DNA of 64,000 bases from Phytohabitans houttuyneae. GTDB lineage: Bacteria > Actinomycetota > Actinomycetes > Mycobacteriales > Micromonosporaceae. Position 1 is the first letter of the stretch; each line of letters opens with the position of its first letter. The stretch covers positions 1-64,000 of the forward strand of contig NZ_BLPF01000005.1 in NCBI RefSeq assembly GCF_011764425.1, read 5' to 3'. The position numbers and the translations under genes are program-made. Below the pieces are notes generated by a model that was not told the DNA's origin, searched no databases, and saw nothing but the letters and a program-made list of their open reading frames with translations. Below are positions 40,054 through 48,992 of this stretch, piece by piece.

Positions 40054-40638
40054 GTGGAGATTCTGGAACTGGCCGACTGGCGCGAGCGCGTGGCCCGGAT
40101 GTACCTGTCCGGGCTCGACCTGGGCGAATTCAGGTCGGCTCGCGACAGGTTGTTCGCCGAACACGCACAGTCACCGATACCGCCCGAGGAGCGGGCGTCG
40201 TTCGCCGGCCTCCGCTACTTTCCGCAAAACCCCGAAGCGGTGGTCGAGGTCCCCCTGGAACCGGCCGACGGCGCGCTGACGATCGACACCGGCGGCCCCG
40301 ACGGCGTCGTGCGGTACCGCCGGGTGGCCCGCGCGATCACGCCGTGGGGCCCGCTGACGCTCTTCTGGATCGACGCGTACGGCGGTGGCCTCTTTCTGCC
40401 GTTCCGCGACGGCACGTACGGCTCGATGACCTACGGCGCCGGGCGCTACCTGACGGACACGGTGAAGGGCACGTTCGGGCGGGGGGTGGTCGCGCTGGAC
40501 GGCGGCCGCGCGCGGCTCGACTTCAACTACGCGTACAACCCGAGTTGCGCGTATGACGATCGGTGGGCGTGTCCGCTGGCGCCGGAGGAGAACCGGTTGG
40601 TTGCTCCGATCGAGGCGGGCGAGCTCACGTACCACTGA
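40054..40638 (+). CDS. DUF1684 domain-containing protein
   Basis: A 194-residue cytoplasmic protein of the DUF1684 family. Typical segments are FRSARDRLFAEHAQSPIP, RYFPQNPEAVVEVPLEP, LTLFWIDAYGGGLFLPFRDG, GRYLTDTVKG and LDFNYAYNPSCAYDDRWACP, then LAPEENRLVAPIEAGE. The cysteine pair and the near-terminal acidic motif are conserved in the family but no activity is established. GTG 40054 (VEILELADWRERVARMY) is chosen as start. It is divergent from nadK. Confidence 0.85.
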   Translation: MEILELADWRERVARMYLSGLDLGEFRSARDRLFAEHAQSPIPPEERASFAGLRYFPQNPEAVVEVPLEPADGALTIDTGGPDGVVRYRRVARAITPWGPLTLFWIDAYGGGLFLPFRDGTYGSMTYGAGRYLTDTVKGTFGRGVVALDGGRARLDFNYAYNPSCAYDDRWACPLAPEENRLVAPIEAGELTYH

Positions 40639-40684
40639 CGGTCGTGTCGCGATCCGAGCGGCGCCAGGGTGGGATCATCCGTGG

Positions 40685-41023
40685 GTGGCAGATGTAACCC
40701 TCGATGTGGACCCCGGAACCGGTCAGACCGCCGTCAAGCTGCAGGCCGAGGCGTGGGAGCTGAACATCCGGGGCCAGCTTTCCGACTTCGTCGGCCTGGG
40801 GCGGATTCGAGATGCTGACTGGGACGAGCGCCGCTCGCTGGCGATTGGCACGTGCGCCGGCGCTCCGGTGTTCTGGGCATCGAGCGGCGGCGAGGTCGCT
40901 ATCCTCGTCGGCCAGGACGACGAGACGTGGGATGTCGCGGTCACCGTTCCGTTGTCCTCAGTGGACGAGATCGCAAGCCAGGCCAGCCGCATGACCCAAC
41001 ACCACCAAGCGCCCCGCGCGTGA
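40685..41023 (+). CDS. Hypothetical protein (112 residues)
   Basis: No family recognised. From GTG 40685 the protein is soluble and acidic (ADVTLDVDPGTGQTAVKLQA, WDERRSLAIGTCAGAPVFW, GEVAILVGQDDETWDVAVTV). Its alternating hydrophobic pattern suggests a small beta-rich domain. AGGGTGGG lies about ten bases upstream. The codon pattern is gene-like, with lower GC3 than its neighbours. It follows the DUF1684 gene by 46 bases and converges with the ABC permease gene. Confidence 0.6.
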   Translation: MADVTLDVDPGTGQTAVKLQAEAWELNIRGQLSDFVGLGRIRDADWDERRSLAIGTCAGAPVFWASSGGEVAILVGQDDETWDVAVTVPLSSVDEIASQASRMTQHHQAPRA

Positions 41024-41080
41024 AGCCGCCTAGCGTCAGGTCAATCCCGGATACATCGCGGTCAGGGCCGGCGAGCTGGT

Positions 41081-43096
41081 TCAACCCTTTACCGCGCCCG
41101 CGGTTAGCCCCTCGGTCAGGAAGCGCTGCCCGAAGGCGTACATGACCACGACAGGGATGCTGACGAGCAGCGACGCGGCGGCGAGCTGACCCTGCGGCAC
41201 CACATCCCCGATGATCATTGACTGCATCCCCACGGGCAGGGTCTTGTACTCGTCCTTCGTGATGAACACGAAGGCGAAGAGGAACTCGTTCCAGGCGTTG
41301 GTGAGCGTGAACAGCGCGACCGCCAGCAGCCCCGGCTTGGCGAGGGGCAGCACCACCCGGCCGAACGCCTGGATGCGGCTGCAGCCGTCGACCAGCGCGG
41401 CCTCCTCCAGCTCGACGGGGATCGACGAGAAGTACCCCGTCAGCAGCCAGGTGGCGAAGGGAAGCGTGAAGGTCGGGTACGTCAACACCAGCGACCATAG
41501 CGAGTCGGTGAGCCGCGCCCCGATGAGCAGCTGGTACAGCGGGATGAACAGCAGCGCGCCCGGCATCACGTAGGTGAGCAGCACCGTGACGGTGAAGCCC
41601 TGCGCGCCGCGAAAGCGCAGCCGGGCCAGCGCGTATCCGGCGAGGGCGGCGAAGACGAGTGCCACCGCGGTGGACGCCGCGGAGACGAGGATCGTGTTGA
41701 GGTACCAGCGGCCGAAAGGCTTTGTGGTGAACAGGTCGCCGAACTGCTGCAGGGTCCACGGGGTCGGCCACAGGTCGCGGGTGTGCATGACGATCTGGCC
41801 CTCGGTCTTGAAGGCCGTCACAACGATCCAGTACAGCGGAATCAGCACGAACAGGAGCAGCCCGGCCAGACCGAGAGCGGATCCCAGGCCCGACGCCACC
41901 GACGACGCCCGGCGGCGTCCCCAGCCCTGTAGCGCCGTGACCACCCAGCCGACCGCGGCCACGATCAGCAGCAGCACCCCGAGGACCACCGCCGCCTTCC
42001 AGAAGATGTGTGGCGACGCCCAGGCCAGCAGGCCGGTGACCACCGCGGCGATGACCCACGGCAGCGCCTTGCGCACGGGGCCGGCCTGTCCTATCCCGGC
42101 CCGCCGGCGCGGCGTGGAGTCGCCGTCCCGGCGCAGCAGTCGGACCAGGACGAACACCAGCGCACCGACGACGGGCAGCATCACGAGCGTGACCGCCGCT
42201 CCCGCGCCGTACTGCAGTTGCAGGATCGCCTTGGTGTAGGCGACGAGCACGTAAGGCGCGGTGGCGTCGCCGGGGCCGCCCTGTGTCAGCAACCAGATGA
42301 GGTCGAAGTTGTTGAACGTCCAGATCGACGACAGCGTCACCGTCACGGTCATCACGTGGCGCAGGCCGGGCAGCGTCACGTGGATGAACCGTTGAAACGG
42401 TGAGGCGCCGTCGACGGTCGCCGCCTCGTACTGTTCGGCCGGGATGGCCTTCAACCCGGCGAGGAACGCGACGGTGAAGAACGGCACGCCCTTCCACACG
42501 TTGACGAGGATCACCGACGGCATGGCCAGCGACGGGTCGGAGAGCCAGCCCGCGGGCCAGCTGTCGACCAGGTTCAGGGTGACCAGCAGCGGCCCGATTC
42601 CCGACTGGGTGAGCAGCATGTTGACGCTGCCGAAGATCGGGTCGAGCAGCGAGCGCCAGCTGAACGCCGTGACCACCGTCGGCACGACCCAGGGCAGAAG
42701 AAGCAGCCCGGCCAGCACCGACCGCCCGCGACGCCGATGATGCAGCAGCAAGGCCGCGGACAGCCCCAGCACCACCTTGAACACTTCGGCGTACGCGGTG
42801 AAGACGAACGAGTTCAGCACGCCCGTGCGGAACTGCTCGTCGCTGGCGAGGGCGAGGTAGTTGTCCAGTCCGACGAAGACGCTGTCCTGCCCGTGCCGTT
42901 CCGTCGTGCTGGTGACCACCGACCGGGCGATCGGCAGGAGCACGAGCCCGCCGACCAGAACGGCCGTCGGAGCGAGGAACAGCGCCGCCAGACGCCAGTC
43001 CCGCCCCAGCCGCCGCTGCGTCTTCGTCAGCGAGCCGGACCCCGGCGGCGAAGGTTTCCTCGTCACCGGGGCCGGCGCTGGACGGACCGACGTCAC
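41081..43096 (-). CDS. Sugar ABC transporter permease: natural fusion of MalF-like and MalG-like subunits
   Basis: A single 671-residue protein carries two complete inner-membrane permeases of a CUT1-type carbohydrate importer. Residues about 30-325 are MalF-like, with EAA loop EQYEAATVDGASPFQRFIHV. Residues 400-670 are MalG-like, with EAA loop ELEEAALVDGCSRIQAFGRV. They are joined by a hydrophobic linker containing two or three extra spans (LPWVIAAVVTGLLAWASPHI, AAVVLGVLLLIVAAVGWVVT). Normally the two halves are separate genes. The binding protein is encoded just upstream; no ATPase gene is present, so a shared MsmK-type ATPase is presumed. The sugar is unknown. Confidence 0.86.
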   Translation of the reverse strand: MTSVRPAPAPVTRKPSPPGSGSLTKTQRRLGRDWRLAALFLAPTAVLVGGLVLLPIARSVVTSTTERHGQDSVFVGLDNYLALASDEQFRTGVLNSFVFTAYAEVFKVVLGLSAALLLHHRRRGRSVLAGLLLLPWVVPTVVTAFSWRSLLDPIFGSVNMLLTQSGIGPLLVTLNLVDSWPAGWLSDPSLAMPSVILVNVWKGVPFFTVAFLAGLKAIPAEQYEAATVDGASPFQRFIHVTLPGLRHVMTVTVTLSSIWTFNNFDLIWLLTQGGPGDATAPYVLVAYTKAILQLQYGAGAAVTLVMLPVVGALVFVLVRLLRRDGDSTPRRRAGIGQAGPVRKALPWVIAAVVTGLLAWASPHIFWKAAVVLGVLLLIVAAVGWVVTALQGWGRRRASSVASGLGSALGLAGLLLFVLIPLYWIVVTAFKTEGQIVMHTRDLWPTPWTLQQFGDLFTTKPFGRWYLNTILVSAASTAVALVFAALAGYALARLRFRGAQGFTVTVLLTYVMPGALLFIPLYQLLIGARLTDSLWSLVLTYPTFTLPFATWLLTGYFSSIPVELEEAALVDGCSRIQAFGRVVLPLAKPGLLAVALFTLTNAWNEFLFAFVFITKDEYKTLPVGMQSMIIGDVVPQGQLAAASLLVSIPVVVMYAFGQRFLTEGLTAGAVKG

Positions 43097-43178
43097 CGTG
43101 TCTCCTGGCTCGCTCGCTCGCGCGGCGCCAAAGGCGACGTCGTCCTCCGCCCAGACGCCGCCGCGCCAGCTCGGTCAC

Positions 43179-44608
43179 TCACTGGGGCAGCCCCTGCTGG
43201 GTGAAGGTCTGCACCATCTTCGCGTGCGCGTCCTGCACGGCCTTCGCGGGCGCTGTTCCCTGGATGACCTGCTGCATCATGTCGGTGAGGACGTAGGCCC
43301 CGACGGCGGCCTGCTGGCCGGCGCTGGCCTTCTGCGGGAAGTTCAGGCCGTTCTTCGTGGTCAGGGGCAGCGACTGCTGGGTGATCTTGCGCATGATGGG
43401 GAACGCCGGGTCGCCGCTGGTGAAGAACGGGTCGGCGTCCCAGACCTTTTCCCAGGCGGGCAGTGCCAGGCCGGGGGCCTCCTTCGCCACGCCCAGCAGC
43501 GCGGGCGCGGTGATGAGGTACTGCGCCAGGAGCTTGGCGAGCGCGGCGTTCTTGGCGCCCTTGAAGACGACGAAGCCCTGGGACTGGCCGAGCAGCAGGG
43601 GCTTGTCGGTGGCCGGCCCGATGCAGTCGGAGAAGACGTGGGTCTTGTCGTAGACCGGGTTCTTCTTGGTTTTGGAGTCGGCGTAGACGCTGAACTGGTT
43701 GCGGGTGTAGCCGAGGATGCCGGCGAGCCAGTTCTCGTTGTTGCTGGAGTCGGTCCAGGCGGCCACCCCGGGCGGGAGCATCGGCTTGAACTTGGGGTTG
43801 GTGTAGATGTCGCCCAGGAAGGTCACCGCCTGCACCGTTTCGGGGAGTTGAACGTGACCTTCGTACCGTCGTTGGAGGCGATCGACCCGCCATAGGCGTT
43901 GATCAGTGCCTCGATGATGCCGTTGCCGTCGCCGGACCGGTTCATGGTCATGCCCCAGCCGAACCGGCGCTTGCTCGGGTCGGAGATCTCGAGGCACAGG
44001 TCCCGCAGTTCTTCCCAGGTGTAGATGTCCTTGGGGGTGATGCCCTTCTCCTGCATCCAGTCCTTGCGCAGGAAGGAACCGATCCCGATGAAGTGGTAGG
44101 GAATGGCGAACCACTTGCCGTCGAAGACGCAGAAGTTTTTGGACTCCGCGGTGGGCTCACCGTATATGGCTGTCAGCGCCTGGACGACGTCCGTCACGTC
44201 CTCCAGGTCTCCCAGCGCGTGGAACTGCGCGACGAACCGCGAGTCGGTCATGAACGCCAGGTCGCGCGCCACGCCGCCCTTCACCTCGGCGTCGAGCTTG
44301 GCCACCACGTCGCCGGCGTCGGCCTGTACCAAACTGTTTTCGATTTTCGTCCCGGTGGACTCGGCGAACTTCGCGATCGAGCTGTCAAGCGCCTTGTTCG
44401 CCGCCTCCGAGTACAGCTTCTGCGAAAGCATCCCCATCGAGGTGCCCTTCAACGACGCCGCAGCGTCGAGCAGCTCCTTCGGAACCTCGGCCTGTGCCCG
44501 GGGCGGCGGCGACGAGCTGTCCCCGCACGCGGCCAGGCTCGCCGCGCCGAGTACGCCCACCCCCATTCCCAGAAAGCCGCGCCGAGACCACAACTGGCTA
44601 TCTTCCAC
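43179..44608 (-). pseudogene. Sugar ABC transporter substrate-binding lipoprotein, apparently frameshifted
   Basis: An extracellular solute-binding protein (CUT1 family 1). It starts at GTG 44608 behind AAGGAGG. The leader SQLWSRRGFLGMGVGVLG has a twin-arginine motif, followed by a LAAC lipobox near residue 25, so it is a Tat-exported lipoprotein. The mature part (AKFAESTGTKIENSLVQADA, FAIPYHFIGIGSFLRKDWMQ, YTWEELRDLCLEISDPSKR) runs to VTFNSP. The frame then changes at GGGG 43842-43845 (CCCC on the coding strand) to ETVQAVTFLGDIYTNPKFKP and continues to 43179. One added base restores about 476 residues. The fused permease gene follows after 82 bases. Confidence 0.85.
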
Positions 44609-44711
44609 AGCGATTCGCCTCCTTCGTCCCGCCTCACCGCGTTCTTGGTGCCTCTTCAGCCGTGTCCCGATGGCCCGTGCCCGCGGGCGGCGACTCCGAC
44701 GACCCGGCACA

Positions 44712-44745
44712 TTGTTCGAAATCTCGAACAAGGTTCGAGATTTCG
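44712..44745. promoter_or_regulatory. Strong inverted-repeat operator in front of the sugar ABC genes
   Basis: Two overlapping symmetries occur. TTGTTCGAAATCTCGAACAA (44712-44731) is an 8-bp-arm palindrome. CGAAATCTCGAAC (44717-44729) pairs perfectly with GTTCGAGATTTCG (44733-44745) across AAG. It lies 104 bases before the binding-protein start and just after the IclR stop, so an IclR site is likely. Confidence 0.6.
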
Positions 44746-44835
44746 TACCGAGTGGACGCGACGGTAGAGGACACCAGCGGGAGGTGTCAATGCGTCGATG
44801 GAGCCGGTGCGGAAGTGCCGCCTCGGGGTTCAGGA

Positions 44836-45597
44836 CTAGGCCCGGTACCCCATGCGGGCGGACACCGTGGCGGCGCCCTCGCGCACCAGTCGGGTCCACT
44901 CCGCGTACGCCTGTGAGGTCCAGCGGATGATCGGCGCGGAGACGCTCATCGCCGCGACGGTCGCGCCGGTATGGTCACGGATCGCCGCGGCGACGCAGCG
45001 TACAGCGATGTCGGACTCGCCGTCGTCGACGGCGATGTCCTCGGCCCGAACGCGGTCGAGGTGCGCCCGCAGGCGGTCCGGGTCGGTGATGCTCGCCGGC
45101 GTCATGCCGGGGAGGGCGCCGTTTGCCAGGACGGCGTCCAGGCCCGCCGGATCGAGGCTGGACAGCAGTATCTTGCCGACCGCCGTGCAGTGGGCCGGCA
45201 GCCGCCGCCCGACCCCCGAGACCATCCGGACGGGGTGCGTGCTGTCGACCTTGACCAGGTAGATGACGTCGGCACCATCGAGCACGGCGACGAGGACCGC
45301 CTCGTCGCACGCGGCGGCCACCTCCCGCGCGACGCCCTGCGCCTCGCGGACCAGGTCGAGCCGACCCGCGAACGCGGAGCCGAGCTGGAAGAGGGGCATG
45401 CCAAGCCGGTACCGCACCGGTTGGCCAGGCACGGGAATCAGGTAGGCGCGAGCCACGAGCGTGACGAGCAGCTCATGGACGGTGGTACGGGGCAGGTCGA
45501 GCCGCTCGGCCACCTCGCGGGCCGACAGTTGGGGGCGGTCCAGAAACAGTTCGAGGATGTCGAGTGCGCGGATGACGGCCGGTACCACGCGGGGCAT
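44836..45597 (-). CDS. IclR-family transcriptional regulator
   Basis: A 253-residue regulator. The N-terminal winged HTH (AVIRALDILELFLDRPQLSA, REVAERLDLPRTTVHELLVT) is followed by the IclR effector domain from about residue 75 (VREAQGVAREVAAACDEAVL, RLPAHCTAVGKILLSSLDP, AIRDHTGATVAAMSVSAPI). ATG 45597 has AAAGGA nine bases upstream. It lies directly upstream of the sugar ABC genes on the same strand, with a palindromic site in between. It is the probable local regulator of sugar uptake. Confidence 0.88.
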   Translation of the reverse strand: MPRVVPAVIRALDILELFLDRPQLSAREVAERLDLPRTTVHELLVTLVARAYLIPVPGQPVRYRLGMPLFQLGSAFAGRLDLVREAQGVAREVAAACDEAVLVAVLDGADVIYLVKVDSTHPVRMVSGVGRRLPAHCTAVGKILLSSLDPAGLDAVLANGALPGMTPASITDPDRLRAHLDRVRAEDIAVDDGESDIAVRCVAAAIRDHTGATVAAMSVSAPIIRWTSQAYAEWTRLVREGAATVSARMGYRA

Positions 45598-45955
45598 GTC
45601 GATAGTCCTTTCGGAATGCCGGCCCCGCGTCAACGACCTCCACGCGTAGCGGCACCTAAGTAGCCTAACGGCGTCGGCGCGCAGGGTAGGTCGCGGACCC
45701 AGGGCCGGCAGGAGGGGGTCCGGCCGGCAGCCGCTCCACGCCGACTCCGGGCAAGGTCGGCCTGTTGCTCAGGGCGGTCGGGGCGCTCACGCCGAGACGA
45801 ACCGACGGACATGGGCAACGGCGGCCTTCGGCGAAGGTAGTGCACTCGATCTTGCCGCGAACGGTGCGCCTGTCAATTGGTCGACTGAATTTCCTCAGTG
45901 GAACTGCCATGATGTAAATGACTTATCGCAGATCGAATACCAGGGAAAGGGTGTC
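45598..45955. other. 358-base gene-free interval
   Basis: Divergent intergenic region between the IclR gene and a small plus-strand ORF. I see no repeat copy, terminator or tRNA. From about 45840 onward the base composition becomes visibly less GC-rich than elsewhere in the window. It should contain both divergent promoters, but none is clear. Confidence 0.45.
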
Positions 45956-46255
45956 ATGATGCCTGACCCGACCTGGCTTCCCGCAGGGCCGCTGGGAGAC
46001 CTCATCGCGGATGACACGGCAGACGGTCTCATTCGACTTGCTCGATCGACCGACCCTGCCGAGACGGACCAGTTAATGCGGATCGGTATGACCCGCGGCC
46101 TTCGTCACGCCCGGTTTGCAATCGACGCGATCGCTGTCGAGCGAGAGCTTTCGCGCGCCAAGGAGGCACGACGACTCGAGTTGACGCTAATCGCTGTCAC
46201 AGGCTTGACGTTGCTCGCATCCATCGCACAAGCGATCGCGGCGTTCGTGCGCTGA
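45956..46255 (+). CDS. Small hypothetical protein with a C-terminal membrane span
   Basis: A 99-residue frame with GGGAAAGG seven to fourteen bases before ATG 45956. The N-terminal part is soluble and charged (LIRLARSTDPAETDQLMRIG, AVERELSRAKEARRLELTLI). The last 25 residues form one hydrophobic span (TGLTLLASIAQAIAAFV). Codon use is noticeably less GC-biased than in neighbouring genes (CTT, CGA, TTA, GCA occur), suggesting recent acquisition or weak expression. No family recognised. Confidence 0.55.
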   Translation: MMPDPTWLPAGPLGDLIADDTADGLIRLARSTDPAETDQLMRIGMTRGLRHARFAIDAIAVERELSRAKEARRLELTLIAVTGLTLLASIAQAIAAFVR

Positions 46256-46590
46256 TCACTGCCTCCAGAGCTGTAGCGGGCCTCGCGTCGGCGAGCGTCG
46301 GGCGCGTCAGCACGATGGCCGAGAGGCTTGCCGGCGTCCCTGCCTCCTGATGGATCGACGAGGAGTCCTTGCGGCCAGGTGGTGAAAGAGTTGAAACCCA
46401 CATAGTCGACAGTGAGCCCGATTGTCAGAACGTTACTATCGCCAAACACCACATTGGAAAGCGCCACGTTGACGACGACGCAAGGGTCGTCTACGCGGCT
46501 AGCAGCGCCGCGCCCTTATCGCGATACCTCGTCGGAACTTCTGGGCCGCCGAAGTCAAGCCCTGGCGGCCCCCAGACGTCCATCACCCAG
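46256..46590. other. 335-base gene-free interval of lower GC
   Basis: No recognisable gene, repeat family member or hairpin terminator. Composition is less GC-rich than surrounding DNA, continuing the patch that includes the 45956-46255 ORF. Confidence 0.45.
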
Positions 46591-47100
46591 CTAGCTGGCG
46601 CCGCTAGCCTGCCAATTGAGCCGGGTGAGCAGCTGCCGAGCGGCCTCGGCGTGTTCTGCGTCGACCGTTACCGCGTACTGCGCGGCCTGCAGCGAACTAG
46701 TCGACGTGAAGTCCCGGCGGCCGCCGGTCATCGCGTGTGCGATGGCGCCGAAGACGGCGCCCCACAGCGCGCCGATCAGCACGCCGGCGAGGATCACGCC
46801 GACCCAGTTGGACTCGCTGAAGATGCCGAACAGCAGGCCGATGAAGAGGCCGAACCACGCGCCGGTCGCGGCCCCGGCCAGGCCCGCGCGGACCACCGTC
46901 ATGCGGCCCAGCACGTTTTCCACGAGCCGCAGGTCGGTGCCGACGATCGCCGTGCGTTCGACTGGAAACTCGTTGTCCGAAAGGTAGTCGACCGCGCGCT
47001 GCGCGGCCCGGTAGTCGGGGTAGCTGGCCACGGTGACGGTGGGCCGCGCGGGTGTCTCCGCCGCCCCGCCGACCGGCGGCCCCGTCCAGGACTGGGTCAT
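46591..47100 (-). CDS. General stress protein (YflT/GSP17M-like) with glycine-rich membrane hairpin
   Basis: A 169-residue protein. The N-terminal general-stress-17M domain reads TVTVASYPDYRAAQRAVDYL, SDNEFPVERTAIVGTDLRLV. It is followed by a glycine-rich double span (AGLAGAATGAWFGLFIGLLF, GVILAGVLIGALWGAVFGAI) and a C-terminal repeat of the domain strand (AAQYAVTVDAEHAEAARQLL). ATG 47100 is preceded by GGAGGAGG at five-base spacing. Family members are sigma-B/stress regulated in other Gram-positives; the regulator here is unknown. Confidence 0.83.
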   Translation of the reverse strand: MTQSWTGPPVGGAAETPARPTVTVASYPDYRAAQRAVDYLSDNEFPVERTAIVGTDLRLVENVLGRMTVVRAGLAGAATGAWFGLFIGLLFGIFSESNWVGVILAGVLIGALWGAVFGAIAHAMTGGRRDFTSTSSLQAAQYAVTVDAEHAEAARQLLTRLNWQASGAS

Positions 47101-47166
47101 GAGAGCCTCCTCCGGCTGTGCTCGTCGCGCTCGCTCCGCTCGCTGGCCCGGACGGCCGCCCCGCTC

Positions 47167-47270
47167 AAAACGCAACGGAGCGGTTCGCCCCGCTCCACTC
47201 AAGCGCAACGGAACGGAGCCTCCAACACGGTTCGCCCGCTCCGCCGAGCGCAGCAAAACGCAGCGGAACC
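47167..47270. repeat. Degenerate direct repeats upstream of the general-stress gene
   Basis: Three imperfect copies of AAAACGCAACGGAGCGG-like sequence (near 47167, 47201 and 47255) alternate with GGTTCGCCC. The first forms a small hairpin, GGAGCGG-TTCGCC-CCGCTCC (47177-47196). They lie in the region between the divergent stress-protein and GDPD genes. Confidence 0.5.
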
Positions 47271-47357
47271 CGCCCGAGGCGCTTTCGCCCTCAGCGTGCC
47301 ACCACGTGCGGTTCCCCGTCTGAGGATCGGACAAACGCGCCCGGGTTACCCTGAGCC

Positions 47358-48002
47358 GTGCCTTCGCAGCTCATGGCTATCGCCCACCGCGCCGGCAACG
47401 ACACTGCGGGACTGCGGGCCGCCCTCGACGCCGGGGTTGACCTTGTCGAGGCGGACATCCACCTCTTCAAGGGCGCGCTCGAGGTGCGCCACCTCAAGAC
47501 GCTCGGCCGGGGCTGGCTGTGGGACAAGTGGGTGCTCGTGCGGCGGCGCGAGACGGTACTCCCGGAGTTGCACGAAGTCCTCGCCGCCGCGGACGGTGAC
47601 CATCGCCTCATGCTCGACCTGAAGGGTCCGGCCGCCGCGCTGGCGCCGAAGGTGGCCGCGCTGCTGCGCGAGGTCGCGCCCGGTGCGCCGATCACCGTGT
47701 GCACGAAGCACTGGGGGATGCTCGACGCGTTCGAGGACCCGGTGCGGCGGGTGCTCTCCTCCAGCAACAGGGTCACGCTGCGGCGGCTGCGGGCGCGGGT
47801 GCGGCGCGAGCCCGCGTACGGTGTCTCGATCCGCCGCGAGCTGCTCACCCCCGCGGTGGTCGCCGAGCTGCGCGAGTCGGTCGAGGTGGTCATGGTGTGG
47901 CCGGTCGACACGCCGGAGGCGCTCGCGCACGCCCGCCACCTCGGCGTATCCGCCGTCATCAGCAAGAACCTGGACCTTCTGCGCGGGCTGATGGCAGGGT
48001 GA
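47358..48002 (+). CDS. Glycerophosphodiester phosphodiesterase family protein (short)
   Basis: A 214-residue GDPD-fold protein. It begins AIAHRAGNDTAGLRAALDAG with the catalytic HR (canonical HRG is HRAG here), then VDLVEADIHLFKGALEVRHL containing the metal-binding E-x-D and a histidine. Later come MLDLKG and VMVWPVDTPEALAHARHLGV. It lacks a signal peptide, so it acts in the cytoplasm, probably releasing glycerol-3-phosphate from deacylated lipids. The start is GTG 47358. The LigD-polymerase gene follows after four bases. Confidence 0.85.
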   Translation: MPSQLMAIAHRAGNDTAGLRAALDAGVDLVEADIHLFKGALEVRHLKTLGRGWLWDKWVLVRRRETVLPELHEVLAAADGDHRLMLDLKGPAAALAPKVAALLREVAPGAPITVCTKHWGMLDAFEDPVRRVLSSSNRVTLRRLRARVRREPAYGVSIRRELLTPAVVAELRESVEVVMVWPVDTPEALAHARHLGVSAVISKNLDLLRGLMAG

Positions 48003-48006
48003 GCGA

Positions 48007-48963
48007 ATGGCAGCCGATGAGGAGCGGGACGGCGTCGCACTGACCAATCTGGACCAGGAGCTGTTCGAGGGGGCCGGCGCGACGAAACGGGAGCTCGTCG
48101 ACTACCTCGACGCGCTGCACGAGCGGATCATCCCGGTGCTGCGTGACCGGCCGCTCTCGGTGATCCGGATCCTGCGCGGGCAGGACGCGTTCATGCAGAA
48201 GAACCTCCCCAAGTACACGCCCGACTGGGTGCAGACCGTCACGCGCTGGGCGGACGCCTCCAAGCGCGAGGTGCGGTACGCGCTCTGCAACGACCGCCGC
48301 ACGCTGCTGTGGTTCGGCAACCAGCGGGCGATCGAGTACCACCCGGCCCTCACGCGCGGCGAGCGGTGGGACGCGGTCACCGACCTCATCCTCGACCTCG
48401 ACCCGCCGGAGGGCGACGCGTTCGACCAGGTGGTGGCCGCCGCGCACCTGGTGCGGCAGGCGCTGGCCGACACAGGGCTCACCGGTGCCGTGAAGACGAG
48501 CGGCTCCAAGGGCGTGCACATCTTCGTGCCGGTCGACGAGTCGGTAAACATCATGGACGTCGCCGCCGCCACCCGCGCCCTGGCCGCGCGGGCCGAGCGG
48601 ATCGACCCTGCGATCGCGACGACCGCGTTCATCAAGGAGGACCGCGCGGGCAAGGTCTTCCTCGACTCCACGCGGTCCGGCGGCGCGACGGTCGTCGCGG
48701 CCTACAGCCCACGCCTGCGCCCCGGCCTGCCGGTCTCCTTCCCGGTCGCGTGGGACGACCTCGACCGCGTCAAGCCCTCGGACTTCACGATCCACACCGC
48801 CGCCGGCCTGCTCGGCGACGCCGACCCGTGGGCGGAGCGGCTGCCCGCGCCGCAGCGCCTCCCCGACGATCTCGTCGAAGAGGGGCACACCATCCCCATC
48901 GCCCGCGTGCAGGCCATGCACGAGGGCAAGCGCCGGGCCCGCGCCCGTCGCGAGGGGGTTTGA
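48007..48963 (+). CDS. LigD-type DNA repair polymerase (primase-polymerase domain)
   Basis: A stand-alone 318-residue archaeo-eukaryotic-primase-type polymerase as found in the PolDom of LigD, used in non-homologous end joining and gap filling. Motifs: LILDLDPPEGDAFDQ near residue 137 (metal-binding D-x-D), TSGSKGVHIFVPVDESVN near 163 (nucleotide-binding SGSKGxH), and FLDSTRSGGATVVAAYSPRL then FPVAWDDLDRVKPSDFTIH near 250 (third metal ligand). LSVIRILRGQDAFMQKNLPK near 55 is typical of the family. No ligase domain is fused and no ku gene is in the window. Confidence 0.88.
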   Translation: MAADEERDGVALTNLDQELFEGAGATKRELVDYLDALHERIIPVLRDRPLSVIRILRGQDAFMQKNLPKYTPDWVQTVTRWADASKREVRYALCNDRRTLLWFGNQRAIEYHPALTRGERWDAVTDLILDLDPPEGDAFDQVVAAAHLVRQALADTGLTGAVKTSGSKGVHIFVPVDESVNIMDVAAATRALAARAERIDPAIATTAFIKEDRAGKVFLDSTRSGGATVVAAYSPRLRPGLPVSFPVAWDDLDRVKPSDFTIHTAAGLLGDADPWAERLPAPQRLPDDLVEEGHTIPIARVQAMHEGKRRARARREGV

Positions 48964-48992
48964 GGGGAACCGCCCAGGGAACGACCCCTTCC

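Noticed and set aside
44725-44745. GGTTCGAG resembling a tRNA T-loop
   Set aside because: No acceptor or anticodon stem can be built around it; it belongs to the inverted-repeat operator.
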